Assembly (NCBI GenBank): GCA_963816925.1
Contig: CAWFMY010000035.1
Span: 62,001-126,000, forward strand
Source: CAIWHR01 sp963816925
GTDB lineage: Bacteria > Pseudomonadota > Gammaproteobacteria > Burkholderiales > Casimicrobiaceae
Direction: 5' to 3'
DNA: 64,000 nt
Positions 1 through 9,194 of this stretch are shown piece by piece; the stretch's first letter is position 1; each line of letters starts with the position of its first letter. The translations under genes were made by a program, and so were the position numbers. The notes below the pieces were generated by a model. It was given only the letters and a program-made list of their open reading frames with translations, was not told where the DNA came from and searched no databases.

Positions 1-604
1 CTCATGCTCTTCGCCGCCGACGTGCTCGCCCGCGTGCCCGGCGCGACCGTGATCTACGACGTCAAGTCGACGCGCAACCTGAAGCCGTGGATCGTCCGCC
101 ACGGCGGCACGCCGCTGCTTGTGGAAGACCGGCCACTCGCTGATCAAAGGCAAGATGAAGGAAGTCGGCGCGGCGCTCGCGGGCGAGATGAGCGGCCACA
201 CGTTTTTCCAGGAGCGCTGGTACGGCTTCGACGACGGCCTCTACGCCGGCGCGCGGCTCCTCGAAATTCTGTCGCGGCACGACGACCCGACCGCGGTGCT
301 CGATGCGCTCCCCGACGCACTCTCGACGCCGGAGATCACGGTCGCGTGCGCCGAAGGCGAGCACCATGCGCTGGTCGCGAAGCTTGCCGCGGACGCCGAA
401 TTCCCGGGCGCCACCGAAGTCGTGCGCATCGACGGCCTGCGCGTTGAATATCCGGACGGTTTCGGCCTGGCACGCGGCTCCAACACGACGCCGGTGGTCG
501 TGCTGCGCTTCGAGGCCGACGACGCGGCGGCACTGGAGCGCATCAAGGGCGAATTCCGGCGCGTGCTCGTCGCCGCGAAGCCGGGCATCGCGCTGCCGTT
601 TTGA
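1..604 (+). CDS. Phosphomannomutase/phosphoglucomutase, C-terminal part (5' truncated, frameshifted)
   Basis: This is the last ~200 residues of an alpha-D-phosphohexomutase, which interconverts hexose 6- and 1-phosphates for surface polysaccharide synthesis. The 5' end lies outside the window. Visible family motifs are DVKSTRNL, WKTGHSLIK and GEMSGHTFF (domain 3), and the phosphate-binding loop RGSNTTP in domain 4. The frame breaks near 118-121: reading CTGCTTGTGG as CTGCTGTGG joins GGTPLL directly to WKTGHS, so one extra T explains the break. The downstream frame runs to TGA at 602-604. It lies 13 bp before the threonine ammonia-lyase gene. The family is clear; the exact substrate preference is not. 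Confidence 0.85.
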
Positions 605-617
605 CGAGGGGTTCCCG

Positions 618-1823
618 ATGATCACGCTTGCCGACATCGAAGCCGCCCGCGACCGCATCGCCGGCGGCGTCTATCTCTCGCCCTGCGTCGAATCGATCCC
701 GTTGTCGCAGCTGACGGGCGCTCGCGTGTTCTGCAAGCTCGATTACCTGCAGCGCACCGGCAGCTTCAAGGAGCGCGGCGCGCGCAATGCGCTGCTGCTG
801 CTGACACCGGAGCAGCGCAAGCGCGGGGTGATTGCCGCATCCGCAGGCAATCACGCGCAAGGCATCGCCTATCACGGCAGCCTGCTCGGCATTCCGATCA
901 CCGTCGTGATGCCGAAATTCGCCGCGCTGGTCAAGGTCACGAACTGCCGTCACCTCGGCGCCAACGTCATCCTGCACGGCGCCGACCTGACCGAAGCGCG
1001 CGCGTACGCGGGCGAGCTCGCCGAACGAGACGGCCTCACGTTCATCCATCCGTTCGACAACGAAAACGTGATCGCCGGCCAGGGGACGATCGCGCTCGAG
1101 ATCCTTGAGCAAGCGCCTGGCGTGGAAGCGATCGTCGTGCCCGTCGGCGGCGGCGGACTCATCGCCGGGATCGGCATCGTCGTCAAGGCGAAGCAGCCCG
1201 GGGTCGAAGTCGTCGGCGTCGAGCCCGACGCGGCGGCCTGCCTCACCGCGGCGCTGGCGGGCGGCGAGCCCGCGCTCGTGAGTCTCTCGTCGACGCTGGC
1301 GGACGGACTCGCGGTCGCGAAGCTCGGAGCCGCGCCGTACGAAATCGTCAAGCGCGTCGTCGATCGCGTGGTCACCGTGGACGAGGCGTCGATCGCGCTT
1401 GCGGTCCTGCGGCTGGTCGAATTGGAGAAGAGCGTCGTCGAGGGCGCGGGCGCGGCGCCGCTGGCAGCGTTCATCGCCGGGCGGCTCGACATGCTCAAGG
1501 GCAAGAAGGTCGTGCTGGTGCTGGCGGGGGGCAACATCGACTTGACGATGCTGGGCCGCGTCATCGAGGTCGGACTGGTGGCCGACGGCCGGCTTGCACG
1601 CATCACGGTGACGATCAGCGACCGTCCCGGCGGGCTCGCGCGCCTTGCCGAGTTGATCGCGTCGACCGGCGCGTCGATCCGCGAAATCATCCACGACCGC
1701 GCGTTTTCCGGCCCGGACCTGTCGGCTGTGCGGGTCGTCTGCGACGTCGAAACCACCGGTCACGCGCATGTGCGCCGGCTGCACGACGCGCTGTCGGCGG
1801 CAGGCCTGACGATCTCCGACTAG
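618..1823 (+). CDS. ilvA: Threonine ammonia-lyase with C-terminal ACT domain
   Basis: PLP enzyme that deaminates threonine to 2-oxobutanoate, the entry to isoleucine synthesis or to threonine catabolism. At 401 residues it is the shorter form with a single ACT domain. The PLP lysine is K51 in GSFKERGA, followed by the SAGNH loop (about 75-79) and the glycine-rich phosphate loop VGGGGL (about 175-180). The ACT domain starts near residue 325 (ITVTISDRPGG). ATG 618 has a purine-rich ribosome site (GAGGGG) upstream and follows the mutase gene closely, so the two may be co-transcribed. The ACT domain suggests allosteric control by an amino acid. The symbol is by family and does not separate the biosynthetic from the catabolic role. 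Confidence 0.9.
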   Translation: MITLADIEAARDRIAGGVYLSPCVESIPLSQLTGARVFCKLDYLQRTGSFKERGARNALLLLTPEQRKRGVIAASAGNHAQGIAYHGSLLGIPITVVMPKFAALVKVTNCRHLGANVILHGADLTEARAYAGELAERDGLTFIHPFDNENVIAGQGTIALEILEQAPGVEAIVVPVGGGGLIAGIGIVVKAKQPGVEVVGVEPDAAACLTAALAGGEPALVSLSSTLADGLAVAKLGAAPYEIVKRVVDRVVTVDEASIALAVLRLVELEKSVVEGAGAAPLAAFIAGRLDMLKGKKVVLVLAGGNIDLTMLGRVIEVGLVADGRLARITVTISDRPGGLARLAELIASTGASIREIIHDRAFSGPDLSAVRVVCDVETTGHAHVRRLHDALSAAGLTISD

Positions 1824-1830
1824 GCGAGAT

Positions 1831-2256
1831 TCAGTACGGAATGCCGACGCCGCGGTAGACGAACTGCAGGATCCACGCGGGGCCGATCAGCAGGAATTGC
1901 AGGTCCTGCAGGAACTTGGGCTTGCGTCCCTCGATCGCGTGGCCGACGAACTGGCCGATCCACGCGACGACGAAGACGCCTGCCGCGATCCACAGTCCGT
2001 TGGGGCCGAGCAGCGGCACCGGCGCGATCATCAGCGCGGCCATCGCCAGCATGCCGACCGCCATCGTGATCGACATCCGCGCGTAATAGACGATCGCGAG
2101 CGCGATGAAGATGCAGGTGGCGACGGGCGAGGCGATCCACATCGCCGCAAGCGCGCTCCACATGATGAGCGGGACGCACACCCAGTGGATCGCCTTGTTG
2201 ACCGGGTTCTGGTGCGTCTCTCCGTACTGGTCCAGCAGGGCGTCGAGCCTGGTCAT
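1831..2256 (-). CDS. Mpo1-like (DUF962) membrane protein
   Basis: A 141-residue protein of the DUF962/Mpo1-like family. The yeast member Mpo1 is an Fe(II) dioxygenase for 2-hydroxy fatty acids; the bacterial role is not established. The N-terminal signature HQNPVNKAIHWVCVP is present, as is the second histidine region GQFVGHAIEGRKP. About four hydrophobic segments lie between and after them. The start at 2256 is preceded by GGAGGA on the minus strand. It converges on the threonine ammonia-lyase gene with only 7 bp between stop codons. It is divergent from the TAXI transporter operon. Confidence 0.8.
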   Translation of the reverse strand: MTRLDALLDQYGETHQNPVNKAIHWVCVPLIMWSALAAMWIASPVATCIFIALAIVYYARMSITMAVGMLAMAALMIAPVPLLGPNGLWIAAGVFVVAWIGQFVGHAIEGRKPKFLQDLQFLLIGPAWILQFVYRGVGIPY

Positions 2257-2343
2257 GGAGTCCTCCCGCGTGGCCGTCCTTCGTGATCGTCCCACTTCGC
2301 GCGGGACTCGTCCACCCCGCGCGGGCGGCCGAGGCGCCTCGGC

Positions 2344-2349
2344 TATAAT
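2344..2349 (+). promoter_or_regulatory. Candidate -10 element of the TAXI-TRAP operon
   Basis: A perfect TATAAT hexamer stands in an otherwise GC-rich gap, about 90 bp before the transporter start codon. No good TTGACA-like -35 is seen 17 bp upstream, so the call rests on the -10 alone. Confidence 0.4.
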
Positions 2350-2439
2350 CGCGGCAAGATCGCCCGATCGCTCGTTCGGCGGAGCGCGACGTCGTGGCGC
2401 CCGTCGGGCGGCACGTGAAAGTCGAACCTTGGAGGATTC

Positions 2440-3393
2440 ATGAAACGCTTCCTGCGCGGCATCGCCGCGCTTCTCGCCGGCGTCGCCCTCTGCGCGCCGG
2501 CCGTTGCAGCCGAGCAGTTCATCAACGTGCTGACCGGCGGCACCAGCGGCGTCTATTACCCGCTCGGTGTCGCGCTCGGCAACAACATCGGCAAGGCGAT
2601 GCCGGGCGTCAAGACGTCCGTGCAGGCAACCAAGGCGTCGGTCGAGAACCTGAATCTCCTGCAGGCGGGGCGCGGCGAGATCGCGTTCACCCTCGGCGAC
2701 TCGCTTTCCGATGCATGGAAGGGCAACGAGGAAGCGGGCTTCAAGACGCCGCTCAAGAAATTGCGGGGCATCGCCGCGATCTACCCCAACTACATCCAGA
2801 TCGTTGCCCGCGCCGATGCCGGGATCAAGACCCTCGCCGACCTCAAGGGAAAGAAGATCTCCGTCGGTGCTCCGAAATCCGGCACTGAGCTCAACGCGCG
2901 CGCCATCCTCAATGCGGCGGGGATCACGTACAAGGATTTTGCCAAGGTCGAGTACCTGCCGTTCGGCGAGTCGGTCGAGCTCATGAAGAACCGCCAGCTC
3001 GACGTGACGCTGCAGTCGGCCGGCCTCGGCGTGTCCGCGCTGCGCGACCTCGCGACGTCGGTCGACATCATCGTCGTGCCGATCCCTCCGGACGTGATCA
3101 AGAAGACCAACGATCCCGCGTATCTGCCGGCGACGATTCCCGCCAACACCTACCGCGGACAGACAGCCGACGTCCCCGCGGCTGCGGTGCAGAACTATCT
3201 CGTCACCCACGATGGCGTGTCCACCGACACGGTGTACGGCATGACGAAGGCGTTGTGGACCGGCCTCGACCAGCTCGTTGCGGCGCACTCGGCCGCGAAG
3301 GCGATCGATCCCAAGCACGCACTGGAAGGCATGCCGGTGCCGCTGCATCCCGGCGCCGAGAAGTACTACAAGGAAGTCGGGATCATCAAGTGA
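2440..3393 (+). CDS. TAXI family TRAP transporter solute-binding protein
   Basis: Periplasmic receptor of a TRAP transporter, 317 residues. A signal peptide is evident (MKRFLRG, hydrophobic core, cleavage near AVAA at about residue 24). The mature start FINVLTGGTSGVYYPLG is the TAXI-family hallmark, followed by the ATKASVENLNLLQAGRGEIAF region typical of this family. ATG 2440 is well placed behind TTGGAGG. The fused permease follows after 21 bp, so receptor and permease form one operon. TAXI receptors often bind dicarboxylates or amino acids such as glutamate; the substrate cannot be read from the sequence. Confidence 0.93.
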   Translation: MKRFLRGIAALLAGVALCAPAVAAEQFINVLTGGTSGVYYPLGVALGNNIGKAMPGVKTSVQATKASVENLNLLQAGRGEIAFTLGDSLSDAWKGNEEAGFKTPLKKLRGIAAIYPNYIQIVARADAGIKTLADLKGKKISVGAPKSGTELNARAILNAAGITYKDFAKVEYLPFGESVELMKNRQLDVTLQSAGLGVSALRDLATSVDIIVVPIPPDVIKKTNDPAYLPATIPANTYRGQTADVPAAAVQNYLVTHDGVSTDTVYGMTKALWTGLDQLVAAHSAAKAIDPKHALEGMPVPLHPGAEKYYKEVGIIK

Positions 3394-3414
3394 ACGCGTT
3401 GCCCGGTCGACGCG

Positions 3415-5502
3415 ATGACCGCCACACCTGACGTCCCGACGGTTCCGTTGCAGGCGGCGGAAGCCGCCTTCGACGAGACCGGCGTCAAGCGCGAGCTCGC
3501 CGGCAACGCGTGGAAGGTCGTCGCCGGAGTCGCCCTCGCCTTCTCGACGTATCAGCTGGTAGTCGCCGCGTTCAGCCCGCTGTCGAGCCTTGTCACGCGC
3601 TCGCTGCACGTCGGATTCCTGCTGCTGCTCGCGTTCCTGATCCACCCGGTTTCGACGAAGGCGGACCGCCATCGCATCGCGTGGTACGACGCGTTTTTCG
3701 CGGCCCTCGCATTCACGCTCGCGCTCTACCACTGGGTCTTCGAAGCGGACCTGATCCAGCGCTCGGGCGATCCGACGATTGCCGATCTCGTGGTCGGAAC
3801 GGCGACGATCCTGCTGCTGTTCGAAGCCGCGCGGCGCGTGCTCGGCCCGGCGCTGCCGATCATCTGCGCCGCATTCCTCGCCTACGGGTTGTTCGGCCAA
3901 TACCTGCCGGCGGCGATCGCGCACCGCGGCTTCTATTTCAGCGAGGTCGTGAACCAGCTCTATCTCGGCACCGAGGGAATCTACGGAATACCGACGCTCG
4001 TTTCCGCGACCTACATCTTCCTGTTCATCCTGTTCGGCAGCTTCCTCGAGCACGCGGGGATGATCAGCCTCTTCAACAACATCGCGCTCGGCTTCGTCGG
4101 CCACGCGCGCGGCGGACCGGCCAAGGTCGCGGTGATCTCGTCCGGCATGATGGGCACGATCTCGGGCTCCGGCGTGGCCAACGTGCTCACGGTCGGCCAG
4201 TTCACGATCCCGCTGATGAAGCGATTTGGCTATTCGTCGGTGTTCGCGGGCGCGGTCGAGGCGACGGCCAGCATGGGCGGCCAGATCATGCCGCCGGTGA
4301 TGGGCGCGGTCGCGTTCATCATGGCGGAAACGCTCAACGTGCCGTACGTGACTATCGTCAAGGCTGCCATCATTCCGGCGATCCTCTATTACGCGACGGC
4401 ATTCTGGATGGTCCATCTCGAAGCCGGGCGTGCCGGTCTCATGGGCCTGCCGAAAGCCGATTGCCCAAACCCATGGGAAGCGATCCGGCGGAAGTGGTAC
4501 CTGATGCTGCCGCTCGCCGTGCTCGTGTTCATGCTGTTCGACGGTTTCACGCCGATGTTCTCCGGCATCGTCGGCCTTGCGCTGACGGCGGTGCTGATCC
4601 TCGGCGCCGGAATCGCGTCCGGCTACGGCTCGATGACGTTCCGCATCGTCTTCTGGGTGATCCTCGGGTTCGGCACCGCAAGCTTCTTCAAGTACGGCAT
4701 CTGGCCCATCATCGCGATGATCGCGACGCTGGTCGCCGTGAATTTCGTCATCAAGGGCGGCCGTGACACGCTCGCGATCATGCGCGGAAGCCTGATCGAC
4801 GGCGCGAAGCAGGCGGTCGCGGTCGGCATCGCGTGCGCGATCGTCGGCGTGATCATCGGCGTGCTGACGCTGACCGGCGCCGCCTCCAATTTCGCCGGGT
4901 TCGTGCTCGACATCGGCAAGACGAGCCTTTTCCTGTCGCTGGTCCTGACGATGGCCGTGTGCCTCGTGCTCGGGATGGGCATTCCGACGATCCCGAATTA
5001 CATCATCACGAGCGCCATCGCGGCGCCCGCGCTGCTCAGCCTCGGCGTGCCACTGATCGTCTCGCACATGTTCGTGTTCTATTTCGGCATCATGGCCGAC
5101 CTGACGCCTCCGGTCGCGCTGGCGGCGTTTGCGGCAGCGTCGATCGCGAAGGCCTCGCCGATGAAGATCGGCTGGAAGGCGACGCACATCGCGATTGCCG
5201 GCTTCGTCATTCCCTACATGGCCGTCTACGATCCCGCGCTGATGGTCCAGGGTGGAACGTGGCTCGACACCGTGTACGTCGTGTTCAAGGCGCTGGTCGC
5301 GATCGGGCTGTGGGGCGGCGCCGCGGTCGGCTACCTGCGCGGACCGCTCAACTGGCCGGAGCGGGCCTTCGCGACGGGGGCGGCAAGCCTGCTCGTGGCG
5401 GCGATCCCCTGGACCGACGAGGCCGGATTCGTCGCCAGCGCCACTTTCGTCGCTTGGCATTGGTATCGCACGCGGCGCGTCGGCCCCACGGCGCGCGCGT
5501 AA
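3415..5502 (+). CDS. TRAP transporter fused permease, TAXI type (4TM/12TM)
   Basis: A 695-residue inner-membrane permease combining the small (DctQ-like) and large (DctM-like) TRAP subunits, as is usual for TAXI systems. It imports substrate delivered by the preceding receptor, driven by an ion gradient. Many hydrophobic segments are visible. The large-subunit signature GTISGSGVANV followed by TVGQFTIPLMK lies near residues 245-265, and the second half-repeat has LGMGIPTIPNYIIT. Upstream of ATG 3415 there is no strong ribosome site, which suggests coupling to the receptor gene. The DUF1850 gene begins 26 bp after the stop. Confidence 0.93.
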   Translation: MTATPDVPTVPLQAAEAAFDETGVKRELAGNAWKVVAGVALAFSTYQLVVAAFSPLSSLVTRSLHVGFLLLLAFLIHPVSTKADRHRIAWYDAFFAALAFTLALYHWVFEADLIQRSGDPTIADLVVGTATILLLFEAARRVLGPALPIICAAFLAYGLFGQYLPAAIAHRGFYFSEVVNQLYLGTEGIYGIPTLVSATYIFLFILFGSFLEHAGMISLFNNIALGFVGHARGGPAKVAVISSGMMGTISGSGVANVLTVGQFTIPLMKRFGYSSVFAGAVEATASMGGQIMPPVMGAVAFIMAETLNVPYVTIVKAAIIPAILYYATAFWMVHLEAGRAGLMGLPKADCPNPWEAIRRKWYLMLPLAVLVFMLFDGFTPMFSGIVGLALTAVLILGAGIASGYGSMTFRIVFWVILGFGTASFFKYGIWPIIAMIATLVAVNFVIKGGRDTLAIMRGSLIDGAKQAVAVGIACAIVGVIIGVLTLTGAASNFAGFVLDIGKTSLFLSLVLTMAVCLVLGMGIPTIPNYIITSAIAAPALLSLGVPLIVSHMFVFYFGIMADLTPPVALAAFAAASIAKASPMKIGWKATHIAIAGFVIPYMAVYDPALMVQGGTWLDTVYVVFKALVAIGLWGGAAVGYLRGPLNWPERAFATGAASLLVAAIPWTDEAGFVASATFVAWHWYRTRRVGPTARA

Positions 5503-5528
5503 AACCGCACTCGCTAGCGCCCGCGTTC

Positions 5529-5903
5529 GTGGACGCGATCTGCCTTCTCGTCGCCGGTGTCGTGCGCGTCGCATTGCCGGGACCGGAGTTCACCGTTTCG
5601 TGGGAGCACTCGGTGCAGAAGTCGCGCTGGGAGGAACGCTATCGCATCGACGGCGATTCGCTGCTGCTCGTCGAGGCGCGCGTATCGGGCACCGGCGCCG
5701 GCATGGAGCCCCCGGCCGGCGCAACCTTTCGCGACGACATCTGGTCGTGGCAGCCGCGCACGCGGTTTCCCGAGCTTCGGCTGACGCACTCGGGTTACAC
5801 CCGCGACTACTCGGTGTGCTGGCGCGACGGCTGCCGCGAATTGTCTGCGCTCACCGGGCCGGCGGAGGATGGTGCCGCGGTCGTGCTTCGCGCTTGCGGC
5901 TGA
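5529..5903 (+). CDS. DUF1850 domain protein, TAXI-TRAP accessory
   Basis: Small protein of about 124 residues with the DUF1850 pattern: an N-terminal hydrophobic segment, then FTVSWEHSVQKSRWEE and a GTGAGMEPP stretch. DUF1850 proteins are commonly found beside TAXI TRAP transporters and may be a third component; no biochemical role is known to me. The frame has no ATG start. GTG 5529 is the best candidate and gives a plausible membrane anchor. It is the last gene of the TRAP operon and converges with the Nudix gene. Confidence 0.75.
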   Translation: MDAICLLVAGVVRVALPGPEFTVSWEHSVQKSRWEERYRIDGDSLLLVEARVSGTGAGMEPPAGATFRDDIWSWQPRTRFPELRLTHSGYTRDYSVCWRDGCRELSALTGPAEDGAAVVLRACG

Positions 5904-5925
5904 GACTGCCTGGAGCCCGTATCAT

Positions 5926-6492
5926 TCAGGCCGCTCCGCTGACGTCCGGCCGCGGCGGCTTGCGGATGAGGGTGCTGACACGCGTCGGGAACGTTCCCAT
6001 CTTGCGATCGAGAAAGAAATTGCGCAGCGTCCGGCCGATCGTGCGGAACGCCAGCGCTTCCCAGGGAATCTCGTGTTCGGCGAACAGGCGCACCTCGAGG
6101 CTTTCGGGGCCCGGCCCGAAATCGAGGTCGACGAGTCGCGCGCGAAAGATCACGTAGACCTGGCTGATCTGCGGCAGGCTGATCATCGTGTAGAGGTCGC
6201 CGATCTCCACTCGCGCGTTGGCCTCCTCCAGCGTCTCCCGGAGGGCCCCCGCGAAGATCGTCTCGCCGTTTTCGAGGAAGCCGGCGGGCAGCGTCCACAA
6301 TCCGCGCCGCGGCTCGATCGCGCGCAGGCACAGCAGCACGCGATCCTCCCATTCCGGCAGGCAGCCGACGACGATTTTCGGGTTCTGGTAGTGGATGGTG
6401 CCGCACGCCGCGCAGACAAAGCGGGGAAGCGTGTCGCCGTCGGGGATGCGGAGCTCGATCCGGTCGGATCCGCAGTGGCTGCAGAATTTCAT
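5926..6492 (-). CDS. Nudix hydrolase with N-terminal zinc ribbon
   Basis: A 188-residue Nudix hydrolase, expected to cleave a nucleoside diphosphate linked to another moiety. A zinc ribbon lies at the N terminus (C4, C7, C27, C30). The Nudix box spans about residues 71-93: G71, E77, R85, E86, E89 and E90 match GX5EX7REUXEE, and the usual final glycine is asparagine. ATG 6492 is chosen because the zinc ribbon starts right there; an upstream extension has no family-like sequence. The architecture resembles NudC-like or ADP-ribose-type enzymes, but the substrate is unknown. Confidence 0.85.
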   Translation of the reverse strand: MKFCSHCGSDRIELRIPDGDTLPRFVCAACGTIHYQNPKIVVGCLPEWEDRVLLCLRAIEPRRGLWTLPAGFLENGETIFAGALRETLEEANARVEIGDLYTMISLPQISQVYVIFRARLVDLDFGPGPESLEVRLFAEHEIPWEALAFRTIGRTLRNFFLDRKMGTFPTRVSTLIRKPPRPDVSGAA

Positions 6493-6626
6493 CGCAACGA
6501 TTATGCGGTTCGCCGGATGCTTTAGTCCATCGTCAAGCCGGCATGGCGTGCGCCGCGCCTTTCCGTTCATACTTGCAGCCCTGCCATCGAGCCGCGCTGC
6601 GCCATGGCATCACCGGAAAGAGCTCC

Positions 6627-7283
6627 ATGAAACGTTCGTTGCTGCCGGATGCCGTCGAGAATTATGTCTGCGACACGATAACCCGTGAAAGCGCCGTGCA
6701 GCGACGGCTGCGGGAGGAAACCGCGCGGCTGCCCAATGCCGGCATGCAGATCGGCGCGGATCTGGGAGCCTTGCTCGCGCTCCTCGTGCACGCAATCGGT
6801 GCCCGACGCGCGATAGAAATCGGCACGTTCACCGGCTACAGCGCACTCGCGGTCGCATCCGCGCTGCCTGCCGACGGCCTGCTCGTGGCCTGCGACGTCA
6901 ACGCCGACTGGACGGCGATCGGGCGCCGGCATTGGGAGGAAGCAGGCGTTGCCGCCCGCATCGACCTGCGACTGGGGCCGGCGACGGAAACGCTCGCGCA
7001 GTTGCGCAAGTCCTCTGGCGCCGGCAGCTTCGACTTCGCGTTCATCGACGCCGACAAGCTCGCGTACGACGCGTATTACGAAGCGTGCCTCGAACTCGTC
7101 CGTCCCGGCGGATTGATCGCGCTCGACAACATGCTGTGGAGCGGCGCGGTCGCGGACCCGGCGATCACCGACGCGAGCACCGTGGCGCTGCGCACGCTCA
7201 ACGCGAAGGTCAGCGCCGATCCGCGCGTCGAGGCGTGCCTCCTCACGATCGGCGACGGCGTGATGCTCGCGCGTCGGCGCTGA
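6627..7283 (+). CDS. SAM-dependent O-methyltransferase, class I (COMT-like)
   Basis: A 218-residue class I methyltransferase of the catechol/caffeoyl-CoA O-methyltransferase type. The SAM motif AIEIGTFTGYSA is clear, the metal and catalytic region FDFAFIDADK follows, and the second metal-site segment is LIALDNMLWSG. ATG 6627 follows GGAAAGAGCT and gives the usual family length; a frame extension upstream to 6543 is not family-like. It is divergent from the Nudix gene and convergent with oligoribonuclease. The methyl acceptor is unknown. Confidence 0.9.
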   Translation: MKRSLLPDAVENYVCDTITRESAVQRRLREETARLPNAGMQIGADLGALLALLVHAIGARRAIEIGTFTGYSALAVASALPADGLLVACDVNADWTAIGRRHWEEAGVAARIDLRLGPATETLAQLRKSSGAGSFDFAFIDADKLAYDAYYEACLELVRPGGLIALDNMLWSGAVADPAITDASTVALRTLNAKVSADPRVEACLLTIGDGVMLARRR

Positions 7284-7295
7284 GCTCGGGACCTG

Positions 7296-7841
7296 CTAGG
7301 GCCGAATGAATGTCTCGCGGTAATACTTCATTTCCGCGATCGACTCGTAGACGTCGGCGAGCGCCTCGTGCTTGCCTTCCTTCGGAATCCCCTTCATCAG
7401 CTCGGGTTTCCAGCGGCGCGCCAATTCCTTCAGCGTCGATACGTCGAGGTTGCGGTAGTGGAAATAGTCCTCGAGCTGCGGCATCCAGCGCGCGAGGAAA
7501 CGCCGGTCCTGGCAGATCGAGTTGCCGCACATCGGCGAAGCCTTCCCGGGCACGTGCTCGCGCAGGAACGCGAGCGCCGCGGCCTCGACCGCCGCTTCGG
7601 TGAAGGTCGATGCCTTCACGCGGTCGATCAGGCCGGAGCGCCCGTGCGTGCCCTTGTTCCACGAATCCATCGCGTCGAGCGCAACGTCGTCCTGATGGAG
7701 GGCCCATACCGGCGCTTCGGCGACCGTCGCGAGATCGCCATCGGTGACGACGAGCGCCACTTCGATGATGCGGTCGCTTTCGGGCTTCAAGCCCGTCATC
7801 TCGAGGTCGATCCAGATGAGGCGGGAGGCGTCGGCAGGCAT
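7296..7841 (-). CDS. orn: Oligoribonuclease
   Basis: 3'-5' exoribonuclease that degrades di- to pentanucleotides, including pGpG, in the last step of RNA decay. At 181 residues it matches the family length. DEDDh catalytic motifs are visible: DLEMTGL (Exo I), a central aspartate region CQDRRFL, and HEALADV near the C terminus. The start at 7841 fits MPADASRLIWIDLEMTG. It is transcribed divergently from the M48 protease gene across about 75 bp, an arrangement common in betaproteobacteria. Confidence 0.96.
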   Translation of the reverse strand: MPADASRLIWIDLEMTGLKPESDRIIEVALVVTDGDLATVAEAPVWALHQDDVALDAMDSWNKGTHGRSGLIDRVKASTFTEAAVEAAALAFLREHVPGKASPMCGNSICQDRRFLARWMPQLEDYFHYRNLDVSTLKELARRWKPELMKGIPKEGKHEALADVYESIAEMKYYRETFIRP

Positions 7842-7916
7842 GGCGGATGAGCGTAGAATGAGCCGTGCATTCTCGCACATCGCGCCGCTCTCCACGGCGG
7901 CTTTCTTCCGCACATC

Positions 7917-9167
7917 ATGACTGCAGCGACTTTCACCCTGGTCTTTCTCGTTGCGCTTGCCCTCTCGCTCGCGGCAAAGCTCTGGCTCGCGCGCCGGCAG
8001 ATCCGCTTCGTCGCCGCGCATCGCGCCGAGGTGCCGCCGGCGTTCGCGGATCGTATCGCGCTCGCCGCGCACCAGAAGGCCGCCGACTACACGGTCGCGC
8101 GCACACGCTTTGGCATCGCCGAGACCGCCGTTGAAACCGTGCTCCTGCTGGCGCTGACGCTGGGCGGCGGACTCGCGGCGCTCGTCGCGTGGACCGGATC
8201 GCTCGGACTCCCGTCGCTCGTCCAGGACCTGGCGCTCATCGTCGCCGTCGCGCTGATCGCGGGCGCCGTCGGCCTCCCGTTTTCGTACGTCAACACGTTC
8301 GGCATCGAAGCGAAATTCGGCTTCAACCGGACGACGCGCAGGACCTGGCTCACCGACATCGCCAAGGGCGTCGCGGTGAGCGCCGCGCTGGGCCTGCCGC
8401 TCGCTGCGCTGATCCTGTGGCTGATGGGCGCGATGGGGACGTACTGGTGGCTGTGGGCCTGGGCCGCGTGGGTTGCTTTCCAGTTTCTGGTGCTGGCGCT
8501 CTACCCCACGGTCATCGCGCCGCTGTTCAACAAATTCTCGCCGCTGCCGGAAGGACCGGCGCGCTCGGTTATCGAGGCGCTGCTCGCGCGCTGCGGCTTC
8601 GCGAACAAGGGGCTCTTCGTGATGGATGGCTCCCGCCGCTCGAGCCACGGCAATGCGTTCTTCACCGGTTTCGGCCGGGCCAAGAGAATCGTGTTCTTCG
8701 ATACGCTTCTCGCCCGTCTCGCGCCCGACGAGGTCGAGGCCGTCCTCGCCCACGAGCTCGGCCATTTCCGGCTGCATCACGTGCTGAAGCGAATGGTGTG
8801 GTCCGCCACGCTGGCGATCTTCTTTCTTGCGCTTCTCGCCGCGCTCGCCGCGGCGCCGTGGTTCTACGAGGGACTCGGCGTGCCGGCGTCGCCCGAGCGT
8901 CCGGGCGTCGCCCTGATCCTGTTCTTCCTCGCGCTTCCCGTGTTCACGTTCATGCTCGGGCCGCTGTCGTCGCTCTACTCGCGCCGCCACGAATTCGAGG
9001 CGGACGCGTTCGCGGCGCAGAACGCGTCGGCACGCTCGCTCGCGCAGGCGCTCGTGAAGCTGTACGAGGACAACGCGTCGACGCTGACGCCGGATCCCAT
9101 CTATTCGGCGGTGTACGATTCGCATCCGCCGGCGGCGTTGCGCATCGCGCGACTCTCGACGTCCTGA
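7917..9167 (+). CDS. M48 family (Ste24-type) membrane metallopeptidase
   Basis: A 416-residue integral-membrane zinc protease of the CAAX prenyl protease 1/Ste24 type, probably acting in membrane protein quality control because bacteria lack the prenylated substrates. The N-terminal M48 extension has several hydrophobic segments. The zinc motif HELGH is at about residues 279-283 and the third ligand is in HEFEAD near 359. Family-typical FNRTTRRTW and SSHGNAFFTG segments are present. The gene leads a co-oriented series with cytochrome c, PCD and RsgA. Confidence 0.93.
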   Translation: MTAATFTLVFLVALALSLAAKLWLARRQIRFVAAHRAEVPPAFADRIALAAHQKAADYTVARTRFGIAETAVETVLLLALTLGGGLAALVAWTGSLGLPSLVQDLALIVAVALIAGAVGLPFSYVNTFGIEAKFGFNRTTRRTWLTDIAKGVAVSAALGLPLAALILWLMGAMGTYWWLWAWAAWVAFQFLVLALYPTVIAPLFNKFSPLPEGPARSVIEALLARCGFANKGLFVMDGSRRSSHGNAFFTGFGRAKRIVFFDTLLARLAPDEVEAVLAHELGHFRLHHVLKRMVWSATLAIFFLALLAALAAAPWFYEGLGVPASPERPGVALILFFLALPVFTFMLGPLSSLYSRRHEFEADAFAAQNASARSLAQALVKLYEDNASTLTPDPIYSAVYDSHPPAALRIARLSTS

Positions 9168-9194
9168 CGATCCGTTACGGGAAGGAGGCCTGCC

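Noticed and set aside
1831..5574. A 1247-codon open frame on the minus strand opposite the TAXI-TRAP operon
   Set aside because: The translation is Arg/Asp/His-rich with no domain, as expected antisense to GC-rich coding DNA; only its last 141 codons (the Mpo1-like protein) are real.
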